Assembly: GCF_933775445.1 (NCBI RefSeq) | Contig: NC_065875.1 | Span: 3,596,001-3,660,000 of the forward strand | Direction: 5' to 3' | DNA: 64,000 bases | Source of the DNA: Argentina anserina | Lineage: Eukaryota > Streptophyta > Magnoliopsida > Rosales > Rosaceae | Shown: positions 1 to 12,138 of the stretch, piece by piece | Layout: the number at the start of each line of letters is the position of its first letter | How positions within the stretch are numbered: position 1 is the stretch's first letter | Notes under the pieces: generated by a model | What the model was told of the DNA's origin: nothing | Database searches by the model: none | What the model saw: only the letters and a program-made list of their open reading frames with translations | Position numbers and translations under genes: made by a program

Positions 1-259
1 TATTTTACTTTATTCCGTACGCATATGTGTTCACTTGGTCGGGTGACCATAAATTTTGTGTCTCTCAACCTTGGATTAATATCAATTGTTGAAGTTAAGA
101 ATATTTTTTGAAGGTTTTATATTTGATTCTAGGCCATGATTTTATGTCCAATGATGAGTGGCAATATAAATCCTTGGTTACCTTGGTCAGTTGGTCAGTA
201 GGTAAATACCACTCTACATATTTTCATGTTCACACATCATAAACAAATTCATTTTGCAG
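1..259 (+). other. MSH1: MSH1 intron (partial)
   Basis: This stretch lies upstream of the first recognisable MSH1 exon in the window and ends in a normal acceptor (TTTTGCAG, AG at 258-259). It is T-rich and has no coding similarity that I can see. The 5' end of the intron and the earlier MSH1 exons are outside the window. Confidence 0.75.
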
Positions 260-3023
260 GTCACTGAAGATTTCATGCCCATTGTAACTAGAATAAAGGC
301 TACCACAGCTCCACTTGGAGGCCCGAAGGGAGAAATATTATATGCAAGGGAACATGAAGCTGTTTGGTTTAAGGGAAAACGATTTGCTCCTGCTGTTTGG
401 GCCGGCACCCCTGGGGAAGAACAAATCAAGCAGCTTAAACCTGCTATAGATTCCAAAGGTAGAAAGGTTGGAGAAGAGTGGTTTACTACAATGAAAGTGG
501 AGGATGCTTTAACTAGGTGTGCGACTTATATGATGAGAGATTAGTGCTTCTGATTGGGACCCCTACTTTTGAGTTATTTACTTCTTTCTAATAATTTTTT
601 TTTTGCTCTTTCTAGGTACCATGAAGCAGGTGCAAAAGCAAAGACAAAGGTTTTGGAATTGTTGAGAGAACTTTCTTCTGACTTACAAGCAAAGATCAAT
701 ATCCTTGTCTTTGCCTCAATGCTTCTAGTTATTGCAAAAGCATTATTTGCTCATGTGAGGTTGGTTCTCTATGGCTTTAGTTTCTTCAATACTTGTATGA
801 TGTTTTAAATTTCTGGTTTGCTTCAATTCCGTGGATTGTTCTTTCACGTAGTTTCAGATAACATTTAGTCCCTTGTTGCAGTGAGATAAGGTCTGGAGGT
901 TGTTGTACTGGATTTGTGTTCACTGAACTAGAAAATTGCAGGTTCTCAATTGTTCGTTGAGTTGACCAAAAAAAAAAGTTAGTTGATAAAAGAAATAAGT
1001 GTTAGATGTTAGCCAACCGAAGATTGATAAATATACATGCTTATAAGCTGTTAGCAACATGTTAGGTGCCCACCATATTTGCATCCTTTTTGGTGTAAGT
1101 GAAACTTTTGTACCACAAATAGTCTCTTATTCAACCTGGACCACTTGCTTAATGAGTTAATGATATGCATTGTTCTTTAATTTTGGATATACATATGTGG
1201 CAGTGAAGGGAGAAGAAGGAAATGGGTTTTTCCTGCCCTTGGAGAGTCCAGTTGGTCTGAGGTAGTATTGAAATCATTATGATGTCTTTGCAAAGTGTTT
1301 TTTCTTTTGGTTGACTCGTGTATCCACATTATTAATATATGTATCATTCCTTTTTTTTTTTTGATAATTTGAATCTGATATAAAAGCACTGGACGCAGAC
1401 TGTGGAACCAGTGAGGGGAGGAAATAGAATGGAGATAGTTGGTCTATCACCATACTGGTTGGATGTAGCAGAAGGCAGCGCTGTAAATAACACTGTGGAT
1501 ATGCAATCGTTGTTTCTTTTAACTGGGCCCAATGGTGGTGGTAAATCAAGTCTGCTACGATCAATTTGTGCTGCTGCATTACTTGGAGTTTGTGGGTTTA
1601 TGGTGCCTGCACAGTCTGCCTCGATTCCTTATTTTAATTCTATTATGCTTCACATGAAATCTTATGACAGCCCCGCTGATGGGAAAAGTTCCTTTCAGGT
1701 ACGGTATTATCATATTCTTATATTTTTGTTGCCTATCATCAGTAGGCAATGTGGTACCTTTATGCTAGGTCCAGTTGCTCCTAATTTGCTAAATTATTCA
1801 TGCTGGCAACAGGGGTGATGCTCAATAGTTATAGCAATGCATACTGCTGATCTTACTAGTTTCAATGTTTCAGGTGGAAATGGCAGAAATTCGGTCTATT
1901 GTTTCTGCAGCCACTAAAAGAAGCCTTGTACTTGTAGATGAAATTTGTCGAGGAACAGAAACAGCTAAGGGAACATGTATTGCCGGTAGTATTGTTGAAA
2001 CTCTTGATACAATTGGATGTCTAGGTATCATATCCACTCATTTGCACGGGGTATTTAGCTTGCCACTAAATACAAAAAATACGGTGCACAAAGCAATGGG
2101 AACTATATATGTTGATGGACAACCAAAACCAACCTGGAAATTGATGGATGGCATATGTAGAGAAAGCCTTGCATTTGAAACAGCCAAGAAGGAAGGAATT
2201 CCTGAAACAATAATTGAAAGAGCTCAAGGTCTGTACCGTTCAGTTTATGTGACTGAGGTAATTGGAGGCAAGATTGACTCAAAACTAGTAGAGTTCTGTT
2301 CCATGGGTTTCAATAATTTTGATAGGTCTCAGTCTCAATCAAGTAGTGCTAGAGTTCAAATTCTCGAGGGGACCAGTTCAGTGAACAGTATGGAGGTCTT
2401 ACAGAAGGAGGTTGAGAGTGCAATCACCTTGATTTGCCAAAAGAAGCTGATTGAGCTTGGCAATGAAAGAACATCACAACTTACTGATATACAGTGTATT
2501 CCAATTCATGTCAGGGAACAGCCACCTCCATCAACCGTAGGTGCTTCATGTGTATATGTGATTTTCAGACCCGACAGGAAACTATATGTTGGACAGGTAC
2601 ATTGTTCACTTAAACTCTGTTGTTCAAATGCAAAATTTAGCCAGTAAATTTAGTATCAGGTTGATAATTTACTAGATGTTGGTGATGGGTTTGTTTCAGT
2701 AAACGACTAAAAACCGGTCTAGTTTCCTTTTTCATTACTTGACTTTGCTTTTGCCAAGTAGCCGGTTTAATGCATCTAACTTGTTGTTGTAGACCGATGA
2801 TTTGGAGGGTCGAGTGCGCAAACATCGTTCAAAGGAAGGAATGCAAAAGGCTAATTTCCTTTATTTCATTGTCCCCGGGAAGAGCTTGGCTTGCCAATTG
2901 GAGACTCTTCTCATCAACCAGCTCCCCAATCAAGGGTTTCATCTCAGTAATGTAGCCGATGGTAAACATAGGAATTTTGGCACATCCGACATTTCCTTGG
3001 AAGGTGTGACCATTTGTCCATAA
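260..3023 (+). CDS. MSH1: DNA mismatch repair protein MSH1, C-terminal half
   Basis: MSH1 is the plant organellar MutS homologue that suppresses illegitimate recombination in mitochondrial and plastid genomes. I place six exons at 260-516, 616-759, 1204-1261, 1399-1698, 1874-2596 and 2793-3023. All junctions are GT-AG, and the 1713 nt give 570 residues plus TAA in one frame. Exon 1 holds the conserved AREHEAVWFKGKRF block. Exons 4-5 hold the MutS domain V ATPase: Walker A GPNGGGKSS, then LVLVDEICRGTET (Walker B region) and STHLHG. The end of exon 5 and exon 6 form the GIY-YIG nuclease-like domain (CVYVIFRP, LYVGQ, then TDDLEGRVRKH), which is fused to MutS only in plant MSH1. The family is about 1,100 residues, so the start and the mismatch-recognition domain are left of the window. 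No lesion is seen. Confidence 0.95.
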
Positions 3024-3476
3024 ACCTTCACCTGTTTCTTATTCGTACATTGAACTTCTGGCGTACGTTAAAGGCAAGAGATGGTTATCGTTTCTGCAAT
3101 CTGTATATGTATCCAATTGTAGTCCTGGCTGCAACAATTTTGTTTTTGCACTGTTGGTCCACTTAGCAAGTTTACCTCCCCAGCAGATGATGAGTGCATG
3201 AAACCTTCTCGCAACTGAGAATGGATCATTTGTTCAATTTTCAGTTTTTTTTTTATTGTTTTGTTTTTTTAATACTCAGGTAGGTGTTGTCATTAGTCAT
3301 TACAGTTTTTCTGGCCCTGGGTCACATAAGCTAGCGAATTAGAGGCTAGCTTTGAGCTAAAGTTGCATGAATTACAATATCTCACAAACTCAGCAATTCT
3401 ATTGTTGAAATGACCATATAATCAACTCTAGCTTCTGTTGGTTTTATTTTAACAGGGTACTCCCCAACTTCTGCAG
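3024..3476 (+). other. MSH1 3' flank
   Basis: Non-coding sequence after the MSH1 stop, with a T-rich tract near 3245-3270. It probably contains the 3' UTR; I see no clear polyadenylation hexamer to define its end. Confidence 0.5.
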
Positions 3477-4204
3477 TGTCACGACCCCAAAATTAGAATG
3501 ATAAAAATTCGAATTCGAAGTCATGAAAACTCTAAAACATCGAAATAGATTACTTGGGACATCTCTAAATTGAAATATGAACATGCAATCTCTTACTTAG
3601 GGCATAGAAATTAAAAAGTTAACATGCAATTATCAATCTTACCACTTGTGATTCAATCTCTTATTTAATTACTTAGGACATTTTAGATAACAAATTGACT
3701 ATGGATGTCATTTAGTACGTAATTACTAACATATTAAACATCTCACTTACCTAACATGTTAACAATAGTACTAAAGGTGAATTCTATATGTAAATCGTAC
3801 TTAGGGAATTGAAGAACATATAGCATGAGCACAAGATTGAAAATCATTAAGTCATAACAAGATAAACTCACGGCACACATGAATCATTAAATAAGAAAAT
3901 GTACCTTATGATAAATTGGTTTATTGAATCTGGGTATTTGATAATGTCGGCGGAACGGACCAGAAGGAAAAAAAATGTACATTTCGGTAATCTGGTTTAT
4001 TGGTACAATATTATCATAGTTTGATTATATTGTACGTGTTGTTTTAACATGAGTCTAATAGGAGCATAATTATATATTATTTGTGTCATATTTCCCCATG
4101 CTTTACTTGTTAGTTTAGTATATATTTTAGTTATTTACTTTCTTTATTTGTTTAGTAGGGTTTTTCGAGCAAATAGGAAGAAAGAAAGGAAAAAAGGCAT
4201 TGAA
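3477..4204 (-). repeat. LTR-end fragment
   Basis: It begins TGTCACGACCCC, which read on the minus strand is an LTR end (GGGGTCGTGACA). The next ~60 bases resemble the start of the adjoining LTR at 4205 (both contain TCATGAAAACTC). No gene is visible. It may be the broken end of a second LTR copy, or an internal duplication of the same LTR: the 5 bases before it (TGCAG) match the 5 bases after position 6671 (TGTAG) at four of five positions. Confidence 0.45.
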
Positions 4205-6671
4205 TGTCACGATCCCGAAATTTCAAGTATAAAACTCAAAGCCATGAAAACTCAAAAACAATCTCAATAAATCGAAATCATCTTATCGTCACAGCGTATC
4301 GTTACTGAGTTCATAATACGTCTTAGTCTAATTGATTATTACAAAACCAATTTTATAATTCAAGCATTATATCAAATGGAATGTAAAATCTTCTCAATCC
4401 TCACCATAAAATAAAATAAAAAAAACTTTGAAATCTTCAGAGTAGTCCTCCAATTCTGCTAATCCACACCTGCAGAACTATCCTCTGCACCATCGAATAG
4501 ATGCATCGGGATTGTAAACACAAACCCGGTAAGGTTTGCAGCTCGTATGAGTAAAACAACAGTATAACACGCATGGAAAAACAAGGGAGAATACTGAAAA
4601 CATTAAAATCATAAATGTACTCATGAGTCACAGGATGACCAATCTAATTGTCCATTAATATCTAAAAATATAAGTGCACATGAGAAATCAGGCAACCCAT
4701 CTATTTACCCAAATACATTTATAATACTCCTACTCATGAGACCCAGGTACTCATCTGTTACTCCTCATGCAGTACGCCGTCACACATTGGGCAACCCATA
4801 TGTTACCTAATATCAAAAAAAATATGGGTACTCATAAGTCGGTAACCCATATGTTACCCCTCATGCCAGTACACCGGCAAATAGACTAGAGCTCTAACTG
4901 AATCGTAACTGTTGCCCGGCCAAGGCTAGGTTCTGACATGCCAACACGTCCGAAGACAGAAAAACATTTTAACATAACTCAAGTTAAAACCACGTACAAA
5001 ACAATCCTCACATGTTATTGTACAAAAACCGAACGAATCATGCTCAAATAAAATATATATCAATGTTATAATAAACTCATTTGAAATAGGAACATGACAG
5101 TATATAATATAGCAACCTATATACATGTATCGATTTTACCATTTATACACGCACACAACCCACTATATCATATACATATCATGGTTCGATCGTTTTGAAA
5201 TAAAGCGTAATTATGAATCACTGTCTAGGGTAGACTCATCATAGTGAGATTTACTCACTTTATTTTCCTGAGCGTAAGTTCCAAAATACCGAAAGCAAAT
5301 CCTTCACTTGTTTAGTCGATCACCTAGATTGGATAAGAAGTTATTAGAAACATTACGTAAAACCTCAAATGCCGAATCAGTTTTACTGTTACTGATCAAC
5401 AATTTACGGTGTTTACGTAATTACTGTTCATGTACGTACTGTTTATGTATTACTATTCCAGTAAATACTAATCACTTATTTACCCTTCAGAAATTACTTT
5501 TACAATTACTGTACGTAAATCACTTTTACAATTACTGTACATAAATTACTTTTATAATTAATGTACAAAATTACTTTTTACATTTATCATACATAAATCA
5601 ATTTTTTCAAAAGTTTATTATTTAAAAAAACTGTTCACGGACCGCCCACAGTAGCAGCGCGTGGAGCCGACACGCCACTTCCAAAACCGGCGCGTAGCTC
5701 GCCCACCGCCGCCCAAAACCCTTCTTTTTCTTCCCCTCCACCCTTCCACGGCCTAAGGCCGTCTCTAGCCCATCTCTCCCTCCCTCACGCGCCGCCTAAG
5801 GTAGCGGTACTCACTTTTCCTCCTCCTCCTCCGATTCTCCATAATTCCTCCACAAATCTTTCCAAACTTCACACAATCACTCATATCAATCAATTTAATG
5901 TAATTCCATACCTATGTGAAGCCCTAGGATGGCCGGGAGTCGCCGGAGGAGCTCGAGATGCCGGCGGGGTTGATTATTTTCGGGGAGGATGCGATGCGGC
6001 TTGATTCGAGTTCCAATTCGATTGCAGAAGGCGTCGGAGGGTGAGGAGCAGTGGAGAGGGACGATCGCCGAGTGCTTGCGTCGCCGGAGACGGAGCTTGG
6101 ACGGCGGAGGAATCGCAGGTTATCGCGCGAGCTTTACGGCGGTGAGGGGAGGCGTGTCGAGCTCGAGGGTCGTTGCGGTGGACCGTGCGAAGCTTTTGAG
6201 GCAGGTGATGAGGGCCACAGAGGCCGGCGTCGTGGAGATCGCCGGCGAAGGTGAGGGGGAGGGAGATAGAGGAGAGGTTGCGGGGGAGAGAGGGAGAAAT
6301 TAGGGTTTCTGGTTTTGGAAACCCTAGTTTCTAAAAATTCTCTTTTATACTTTTTCTAAAATCGGAAACTAACTTCCGTCGCTAATAATTTCCATATACG
6401 ACGTCCGATTAGAACGCGTGACATGTCCACGAAATTGTATCAACAAGCTCTACAACTTTCGTGAAGGAAGTTTTCGAAAAAGAGCGACGGAGTAAAAATC
6501 GACTCCCGCGTCACGAAAACGTAACGTTTTTCCAATTTAGCTTTCTGAAGACGGTTTCGTTTTCGATTCGACATCGTCGTGAAGCGAGAAAAATGTGATT
6601 TATTAAATTTACCAAGTTTATAAATTTCTAAGAATTCATACAAATTGAACCCGAAAAATCGGGTTATTACA
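4205..6671 (-). repeat. Solo-LTR-like element, family A, minus orientation
   Basis: The ends are TGTCACGATCCC and GGGTTATTACA, so it has TG...CA termini, 2467 bp. It shares blocks in the same order with the elements at 10888-13951 and 20858-23361: the AGACTAGAGCTCTAACTG block, pairs of short CCCATATGTTACC-type repeats, GTAAATtACTTTTACA-type repeats, a GC-rich stretch near 5640-5770 and 5930-6290, and GTGAAGGAAGTTTTCG near the end. No gag or pol is present. The GC-rich part gives an open frame of 104 codons at 5989-6303 of low-complexity R/G/E composition, which I regard as chance. Immediate flanks TTGAA and TGTAG do not match, so this copy has no clean target duplication of its own. Confidence 0.65.
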
Positions 6672-6975
6672 TGTAGTTTGGGAGTTAAAGCGTATATCTC
6701 CTTCTCCATCACAAGTACATTTCTGTTTCTCTAATTATTAATATAAATGAGAAATTAATCCCTTTTTTTTTCTCTTTTTAGATGCAGTTCTCATTTGAGA
6801 AATTTAAATACACCCCAAAGCTCTTAATATACAATCATACTTAATACACTATCTATTTTAGTTCTCATTCTAATTTTACTAAATTCACCACAAAAACCTA
6901 AAATACCTTTGAATTAAAAAATCACAAAATACTTCATTATTTGTATATACATACTAATTTTTACCGTGATTAGAA

Positions 6976-7013
<38 letters not shown>

Positions 7014-7973
7014 CATCTTATAGATGTTTATATCGATTCTTGTTTGTTCTTATGAATTATTATAGATCGCAATTATTATTTTTTCAAATTATTTAACCAT
7101 AAAAATGATAAATTGATTGTTTGAAGAAGATAAACATTTCGTTCTTAAAAATGTATGAAGATGAAATTTAACGAAAGATGAAAAATCATAATTCTTTTAC
7201 TTTGTTTGGGACTCTAAAAATAGAAATGATCTTTTTTTGGTGAAAATAAGGAATTACTTAATTGTTTGAATCTCCTACTTAATTTTCCATCAAAATATAT
7301 ACTAATTTAAATTTCTCTGTAAATTTTCTTATTTTAATTGTTTCCAAACCAAATTCTTAGTTTTAATAATTTAATTTTTTTTTGATTTTTTGAATTATTA
7401 CGTGTACCTATTGGCCTTTCAAAAAAACATACATGCAAAATGTTAATTGAATAATAAGGGTGTGTATCAAAAGTTTATGGGTGTATATTTAAAACTTCTC
7501 CTCTTTTTCATTTTTTGATCTGAAATTGCTAACTGCTAAGGGTGTGTATCCTAAGATTTTTGATTTAATCACTTTATTACACAGCTAAGTTACACGCCCA
7601 CGCTATGAGGCTCTGCTCAATAATAGGCAAGAAGCGAATTCATTCCTACTGACTCATTCTTTTGGTTCTAACTCCCCACATATTTCTTCCATGTTGGTTT
7701 ATAAAGCCATCATGTTAAATATGTACAACCTATTGTTCGGGCACATGAATTGAAGAAACACCATACATAAAGCTCACTTAACCAAGAGACAAAAGGAGAA
7801 GCTTCATCCCGCTCACTAGATATTGCAGTCAACTGATTCAAAGTTGTTAGTGGTCTGTTTCTACAAACAAAAAATAGTAGATCACATAGTAGAGCAGCAG
7901 ACCGACAGCAGAAGAAGCCAAGTTGAGATGAAGAACTCATGGTTATTAAGCAACGTGCAGTCTTGCAATGTGC
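6672..7973. other. AT-rich intergenic DNA
   Basis: No gene seen. It contains an AT microsatellite and, at 6806-6825 and 7480-7500, a short imperfect inverted pair (TTTAAATACACCCC and GGGTGTATATTTAAA) that could be the ends of an old MITE of about 690 bp; I could not find a target duplication. Confidence 0.5.
6979..7010. repeat. (AT)n microsatellite
   Basis: About 32 bases of uninterrupted AT/TA dinucleotide. Confidence 0.95.
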
Positions 7974-8961
7974 TTATGCTAGAAGCCAGAAGTTTTTATG
8001 CGTTTTTGTGTTGAGAAGGTAACCTCCATTCTGCCCTTTTTTTTGTACTCCTACACAAGTGCAGTTGCTGTTATCAATCAGATACTCTGCTGTGTCTATT
8101 GGTTTTGTCCCTCGGGACGATGCTCCAGGCAGCCTATAGCTGTTAGAACAGGTATTCCGGTAAGAATTAGCAAGTGAAATTTCTCTATGACACTTTCAAC
8201 TAGAACTGAATCACAGAAACTAATTCTCATATGTAATGCACATAAAGCGTTACCAACTTCTCATTGTATGCTCTTATTCATATGTATGGAAGAATAAAAT
8301 GTTTTGGTGCCATATATGTTGGCCTTAGGCCTCAGCCCTCCGGCCACCAGAATGGTCCTTAATGCTCTTTCAAGAATCTCTAACATGCATGCACGCACAG
8401 AAATACCGATATATTATTAATTGCAAAAGTAAGGAATGCAAGAGAGAAGTTTGTGAAAGAAACTTACCCTAAAAGTATTGCAGAAAGGCTCTTTCGTTGC
8501 CCTATGATCAGAATATCGATCCCAAGAACTTTGGTTTGATCTAGAATAACGGTTGCTTTGTCTTTGTCTTTGCCTTCCACCATTGTCTTCTTCTCAATCC
8601 GAACGTTAAGTTTTGGTTTGCAACGCTTGCATGCGCTTTTCATTTCTTCAAGAAATTCCACGTCCCCTCTTCCAAAGCTTCCTTCTAAAGATGTGGTGGC
8701 ACCGGCACCGGCGCCTCCAGCGACACGGGAAGTACTGGTGCTGGCAGGGCCAGGATTCATGAGGCCGGGTTTCTTAAGGAACATGCTGATCGTGTTTCTC
8801 CACGAATTAGGGTTTTCAACATGGAGGAGGATCAATTCGTCGTTGTCAACAACTGCCTGGGAAAGAGCATAATGGAGTGCACCTGCTGACTCTTGGGTTG
8901 GATCTGCCACCACCATTATTTTCCGACGTCCCGGCGGTGCACTTCTTCCACCACCTAGCAT
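7974..8961 (-). CDS. Universal stress protein (USP-like) family protein
   Basis: The gene has two exons on the minus strand, 8961-8468 and 8139-7974, joined by a 328-bp GT-AG intron (AGG/GTAAG donor, TAACAG acceptor). The join is in frame and gives 219 residues plus TAA. The N-terminal part reads as the first beta strand and helix of a Usp fold (RKIMVVADPTQESAGALHYAL, residues 13 onward, then ELILLHVENP). A Gly/Ala/Ser-rich linker follows, then KVLGIDILIIGQRKSLSAILLG at the exon end. Exon 2 supplies DTAEYLIDNSNCTCVGVQKKG and the tail HKNFWLLA, typical of a plant USP-like subgroup. The usual ATP-binding G-x2-G-x9-G pattern is not clear, so nucleotide binding is uncertain. The start is the first ATG in frame and gives a family-typical length. 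The biochemical role is unknown for this subgroup. Confidence 0.88.
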
Positions 8962-9635
8962 GACCCACGGCTATCGGCACAACCATCAACTACTACCTAT
9001 TCAGGTTGCTGCTTCCGCCACCACATCAACGTCCCAATTTTTTCACGTACAACTACAAATTGCAAAACCCTTTTCACATATTACTGCTTCTTGTTTGTGC
9101 TTATTATTAGGATAGGCTGTTATACATGCCCTTGAGACTCGGTCATATATGCCACCAAAGCTCTTCAAGGAAACACTAAGAAATTTTCTTTTCTTGGCAC
9201 ATATATATTCATTCATACTCTACGAGATATACAGTACGTCAAGCCTTTATCGAAGAAAAACAGTTAGGTGAACAACTATATTCATTCTTTATTCAACTAC
9301 CACAGGTGGTCGAATTGGAAGTGTGCGCAAAACTGCTATCATACTCAGGTTTGGATCATGCCGGAGCTTATTGAAGTTAAATTTCAATGTCTTTTACTTG
9401 CAGTGATCCCAGCAATCAAATCTGTATCTTTCATTAAACTCTTTCTCTAACTTTTACGTACTCTTTGTTGTATAGCTCAAAACGTCCTTAATTACTGGTC
9501 GAGAAGGAACACCCTTGCGAGGTATAGATAGACATTTACCCTTTCCTGCAGTTAGGGTTGTTTCAAGATAAAGATTTCTGCCTCTTCATGATTTGCAATA
9601 CTCTTTTGTATATATCGCCTCCTGAACCACTTTTG
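8962..9635. other. Intergenic / USP-like gene upstream region
   Basis: No gene seen. A 60-codon open frame at 9268-9450 has no recognisable features. The sequence is interrupted at its right end by the copia insertion; the bases before (9631-9635, TTTTG) are the target site. Confidence 0.5.
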
Positions 9636-10020
9636 TGTTGATGTTAATGACTTCCTGCTGCAACTAGGAAACTGCTGCAAAAAAATCTAATAAGATTTTC
9701 CAGCTGCAGTTTACTGTTTTCTCCACTAAAAACAATCATAGATATTTTGTGTAATTCAATTTCAGTTTGAGTTCTTCTCCTTGCATATTTTGTAGGTTAA
9801 CCTTTCATTTTGCTTCACTATATAAAGTGAGAGATGCTTGATCAATATGTAAGGACTAAGGAAATTATAAGATCTGGAAATATCAATACAGCTGCATGTT
9901 CAGTTTGTTTTCAAATCTATATTTTGTTCTTCATACTCATCTTGCTACTGCAAGATTGATTGTTCAATCTGCTCAATCATATCCTGTTACATAACAAGAT
10001 AGAGGAATCGAATTCTAACA
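9636..10020 (+). repeat. Copia 5' LTR
   Basis: 385 bp, TGTTGATGTT to TTCTAACA. It contains a plausible TATA box (CTATATAAAG near 9820). Compared with the 3' LTR it shows A for G and G for A at two sites and lacks one C in the run after CTCCACT. Confidence 0.97.
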
Positions 10021-10032
10021 TGGTATCAGAGC
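10021..10032 (+). other. Primer-binding site (initiator tRNA-Met)
   Basis: TGGTATCAGAGC directly follows the 5' LTR. It is the standard plant copia primer-binding site complementary to the 3' end of initiator tRNA-Met. Confidence 0.93.
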
Positions 10033-10120
10033 CTCTTTGATCAAATATCAACTGGGGTGTATCATCTGTTAGAAGAGATTAAAAACAAACAAACACAAGT
10101 TTATTCTTACTGCTACTGAG

Positions 10121-10887
10121 ATGGGTCAATCAGATGAAATAATCAAAGTTCCTATCTTTACAGGAGTGAACTTTGATTATTGGATGATCAAGATGGAAAC
10201 AATGTTTCTTGGTAGAGATCTGTTGAGCTATGTGCATGAATGTTACACAGTTCCAACAGCTGAAGAATTGGAAGCTATGACAATAGCACAAAGACTTGAA
10301 CTGAAAAGTCAAGTCAAGAAAGATGCAAAAGCCCTTGGTATTCTGCAAAATTCAGTTTCAAACGACATCTTTCCTTTGATCTCAAATGAGAGGACAGCTA
10401 AAGGAGCATGGGAGGTTCTGAAGCTGGAGCACAAAGGTTCTGATAAGGTTAGAGCTGTTAAAATTCAGTCCTTAAGGAGAGAGTTTGAATATGCAAGAAT
10501 GAGTGATACTGACTTGCTAGATATTCATTGTACTAAGATAACTAGCATTGTTAATATGTTAAAAACTTACAATGCACCCTTAACTGATGAAAGAGTAGTT
10601 GAGAAAATCCTAATGAGTTTGAGCAGAAAATTCGATGCTATAGTAAGTATTATAGAAGCAACTAGGGATATTTCAAAACTAGGAGTTCAGGATTTAGTAG
10701 GGACTTTGAAAGCCTTTGATCAGAGGTTAGCTAGTCATGATGAACCAACAGAAAAAGCCTTTCAAATACTTAGCCTTACCCCTAAAACTAGTGAACCATC
10801 TGGTTCAAATACCAAACAGAAAAAGTGGAAAGGAAAAGGCAAGAAGTGGGGAGGAAAATCAAATCAGCAAGGAGGAAAGTCAACTTA
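10121..10887 (+). pseudogene. Copia gag, N-terminal part (split by insertion)
   Basis: It opens with ATG 100 bases after the primer-binding site. The N-terminus KVPIFTGVNFDYWMIKMET is the typical plant copia gag start, followed by the helical UBN2-type capsid region and a basic Lys/Gly-rich linker at the end (KKWKGKGKKWGGKSNQQGGK). The frame runs into the solo LTR at 10888 and stops 27 bases inside it. The nucleocapsid zinc knuckle (CPHCNRFGHAAKDC) lies on the far side at about 14060-14101, and the reading frame is the same on both sides once the insertion is discounted. Confidence 0.92.
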
Positions 10888-11207
10888 TGTAATAATCCTA
10901 GATTTTTTTTAGAACAATATTGAATTGAATTGAATTCTATAAAGTTATGAAATTCAATTAAAATGAAATTGTTTGTTTGCAAACCTTACGAAACGGAAAC
11001 GGAAACGTTCCGAGAACGTTTAATAAGAAAACGTTACGTTTCCGAACGATTATATCGACTTTTATTCCGTCGCTCGGTTTCAAAAACTTTCTTCACGAAA
11101 GTTGTAGAGCTCGTCGATACGAGTTCGTGGATATGTGACGCGTTCGAAACGGACATCGTACGTAAAAGTTATTCACATCGGAAGTTAGTTTCCGATTTGG
11201 AAACTAG

Positions 11208-11215
11208 TATAAATA
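11208..11215 (+). promoter_or_regulatory. Putative TATA box in solo LTR
   Basis: TATAAATA about 320 bases from the LTR start. It is followed after ~60 bases by a (CT)n leader (11270-11295) and a possible splice donor GAGGTAAGGG near 11670, a layout like a transcribed LTR with a leader intron. No expression evidence. Confidence 0.5.
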
Positions 11216-12138
11216 GGAATTTTTTTTACTAGGGTTTCCATAACAGGAAACCCCTCAGTTTCTATCCGCCTCCCTCTCTCTCTCTCTCTCTCTCACCCGA
11301 CCCTCTCTTCCTCTCACCCTTCCGAATCGCTCTCTCCCCGATCACCGCCCTCAGTCCTTCGTGGCTTGCACCGCCGCTCACTACGGCCTTGCGAGCTCCC
11401 CCGCAAACGACCCCGAGTCGTCCGCAACGTGCCTCGCCGCCACGAGCTTTGACAAGAACCAAGCTCGGAGCTTACCGCCGCTTCACGCATCGTCGCCGGC
11501 GAAGATAGGGCACGGGGACTAGCTCACGGTCGCCACCTCTCCTACTTGGCACCACCTGCGACCAAGCAAGGCGCAGATCGAGACACCATCACGCCCTCGG
11601 CTCGATTCGACTCCGCCGTGCTCACGAGCCTCTCTGGTGGTCTTCACGGCATCGCTGCACCCCCACGAGGTAAGGGTTTGATAGATAGATCGATTGATGT
11701 GCTTGTTTGTTGAATCGGAGTTGTTTTGGGAGAAATCGGAGGGGGAGGAGATTTAGGGTTACCGCCTCCTAGAGGCGGCGCGTGGGAGTGCGTGGATGAG
11801 TTTTAGAAGGGTCTGATGTTGTAGGAAGGAAGAGGAGGAGGGGGAGAAGAGATTGGACCCGGCGGTGGCGTGATACGCGCCGTTGGGGGCGTCGGCGCGT
11901 GGGCTCCACGCGCCGCCACGTGCGGCGGTGTGAACAGTTTTGACATAAGGGTATTTTGGTAATTTACTGTGTACGGTAAATGTAAATGTAATTTTTATTT
12001 ACTACGGTAAATGTAATTAAATTTTACCTTCGGTAAATGTAACTATAAATTACTTTCAGTAAATGTAAAAGTAATTTGTAAAAGGTAATTAGTAAATTTT
12101 ATTTACTGAGATTGTATTTACATTTAAATAGTACGTAT

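Noticed and set aside
5989..6303. 104-codon open frame
   Set aside because: Arg/Gly/Glu-rich low-complexity translation of the GC-rich LTR leader; overlapping frames are open too and no motif is present.
6804..7500. Possible ~690-bp MITE with TTTAAATACACCC ends
   Set aside because: The inverted match is short and imperfect and I found no target duplication; kept only as a note in the intergenic entry.
7823..8014. Plus-strand open frame
   Set aside because: Antisense to exon 2 of the USP-like gene.
8558..8872. Plus-strand open frame of 104 codons
   Set aside because: Antisense shadow of the USP-like gene's first exon.
10963..11232. 89-codon frame in the solo LTR
   Set aside because: Lies wholly inside LTR sequence that is repeated elsewhere with stops; no domain.
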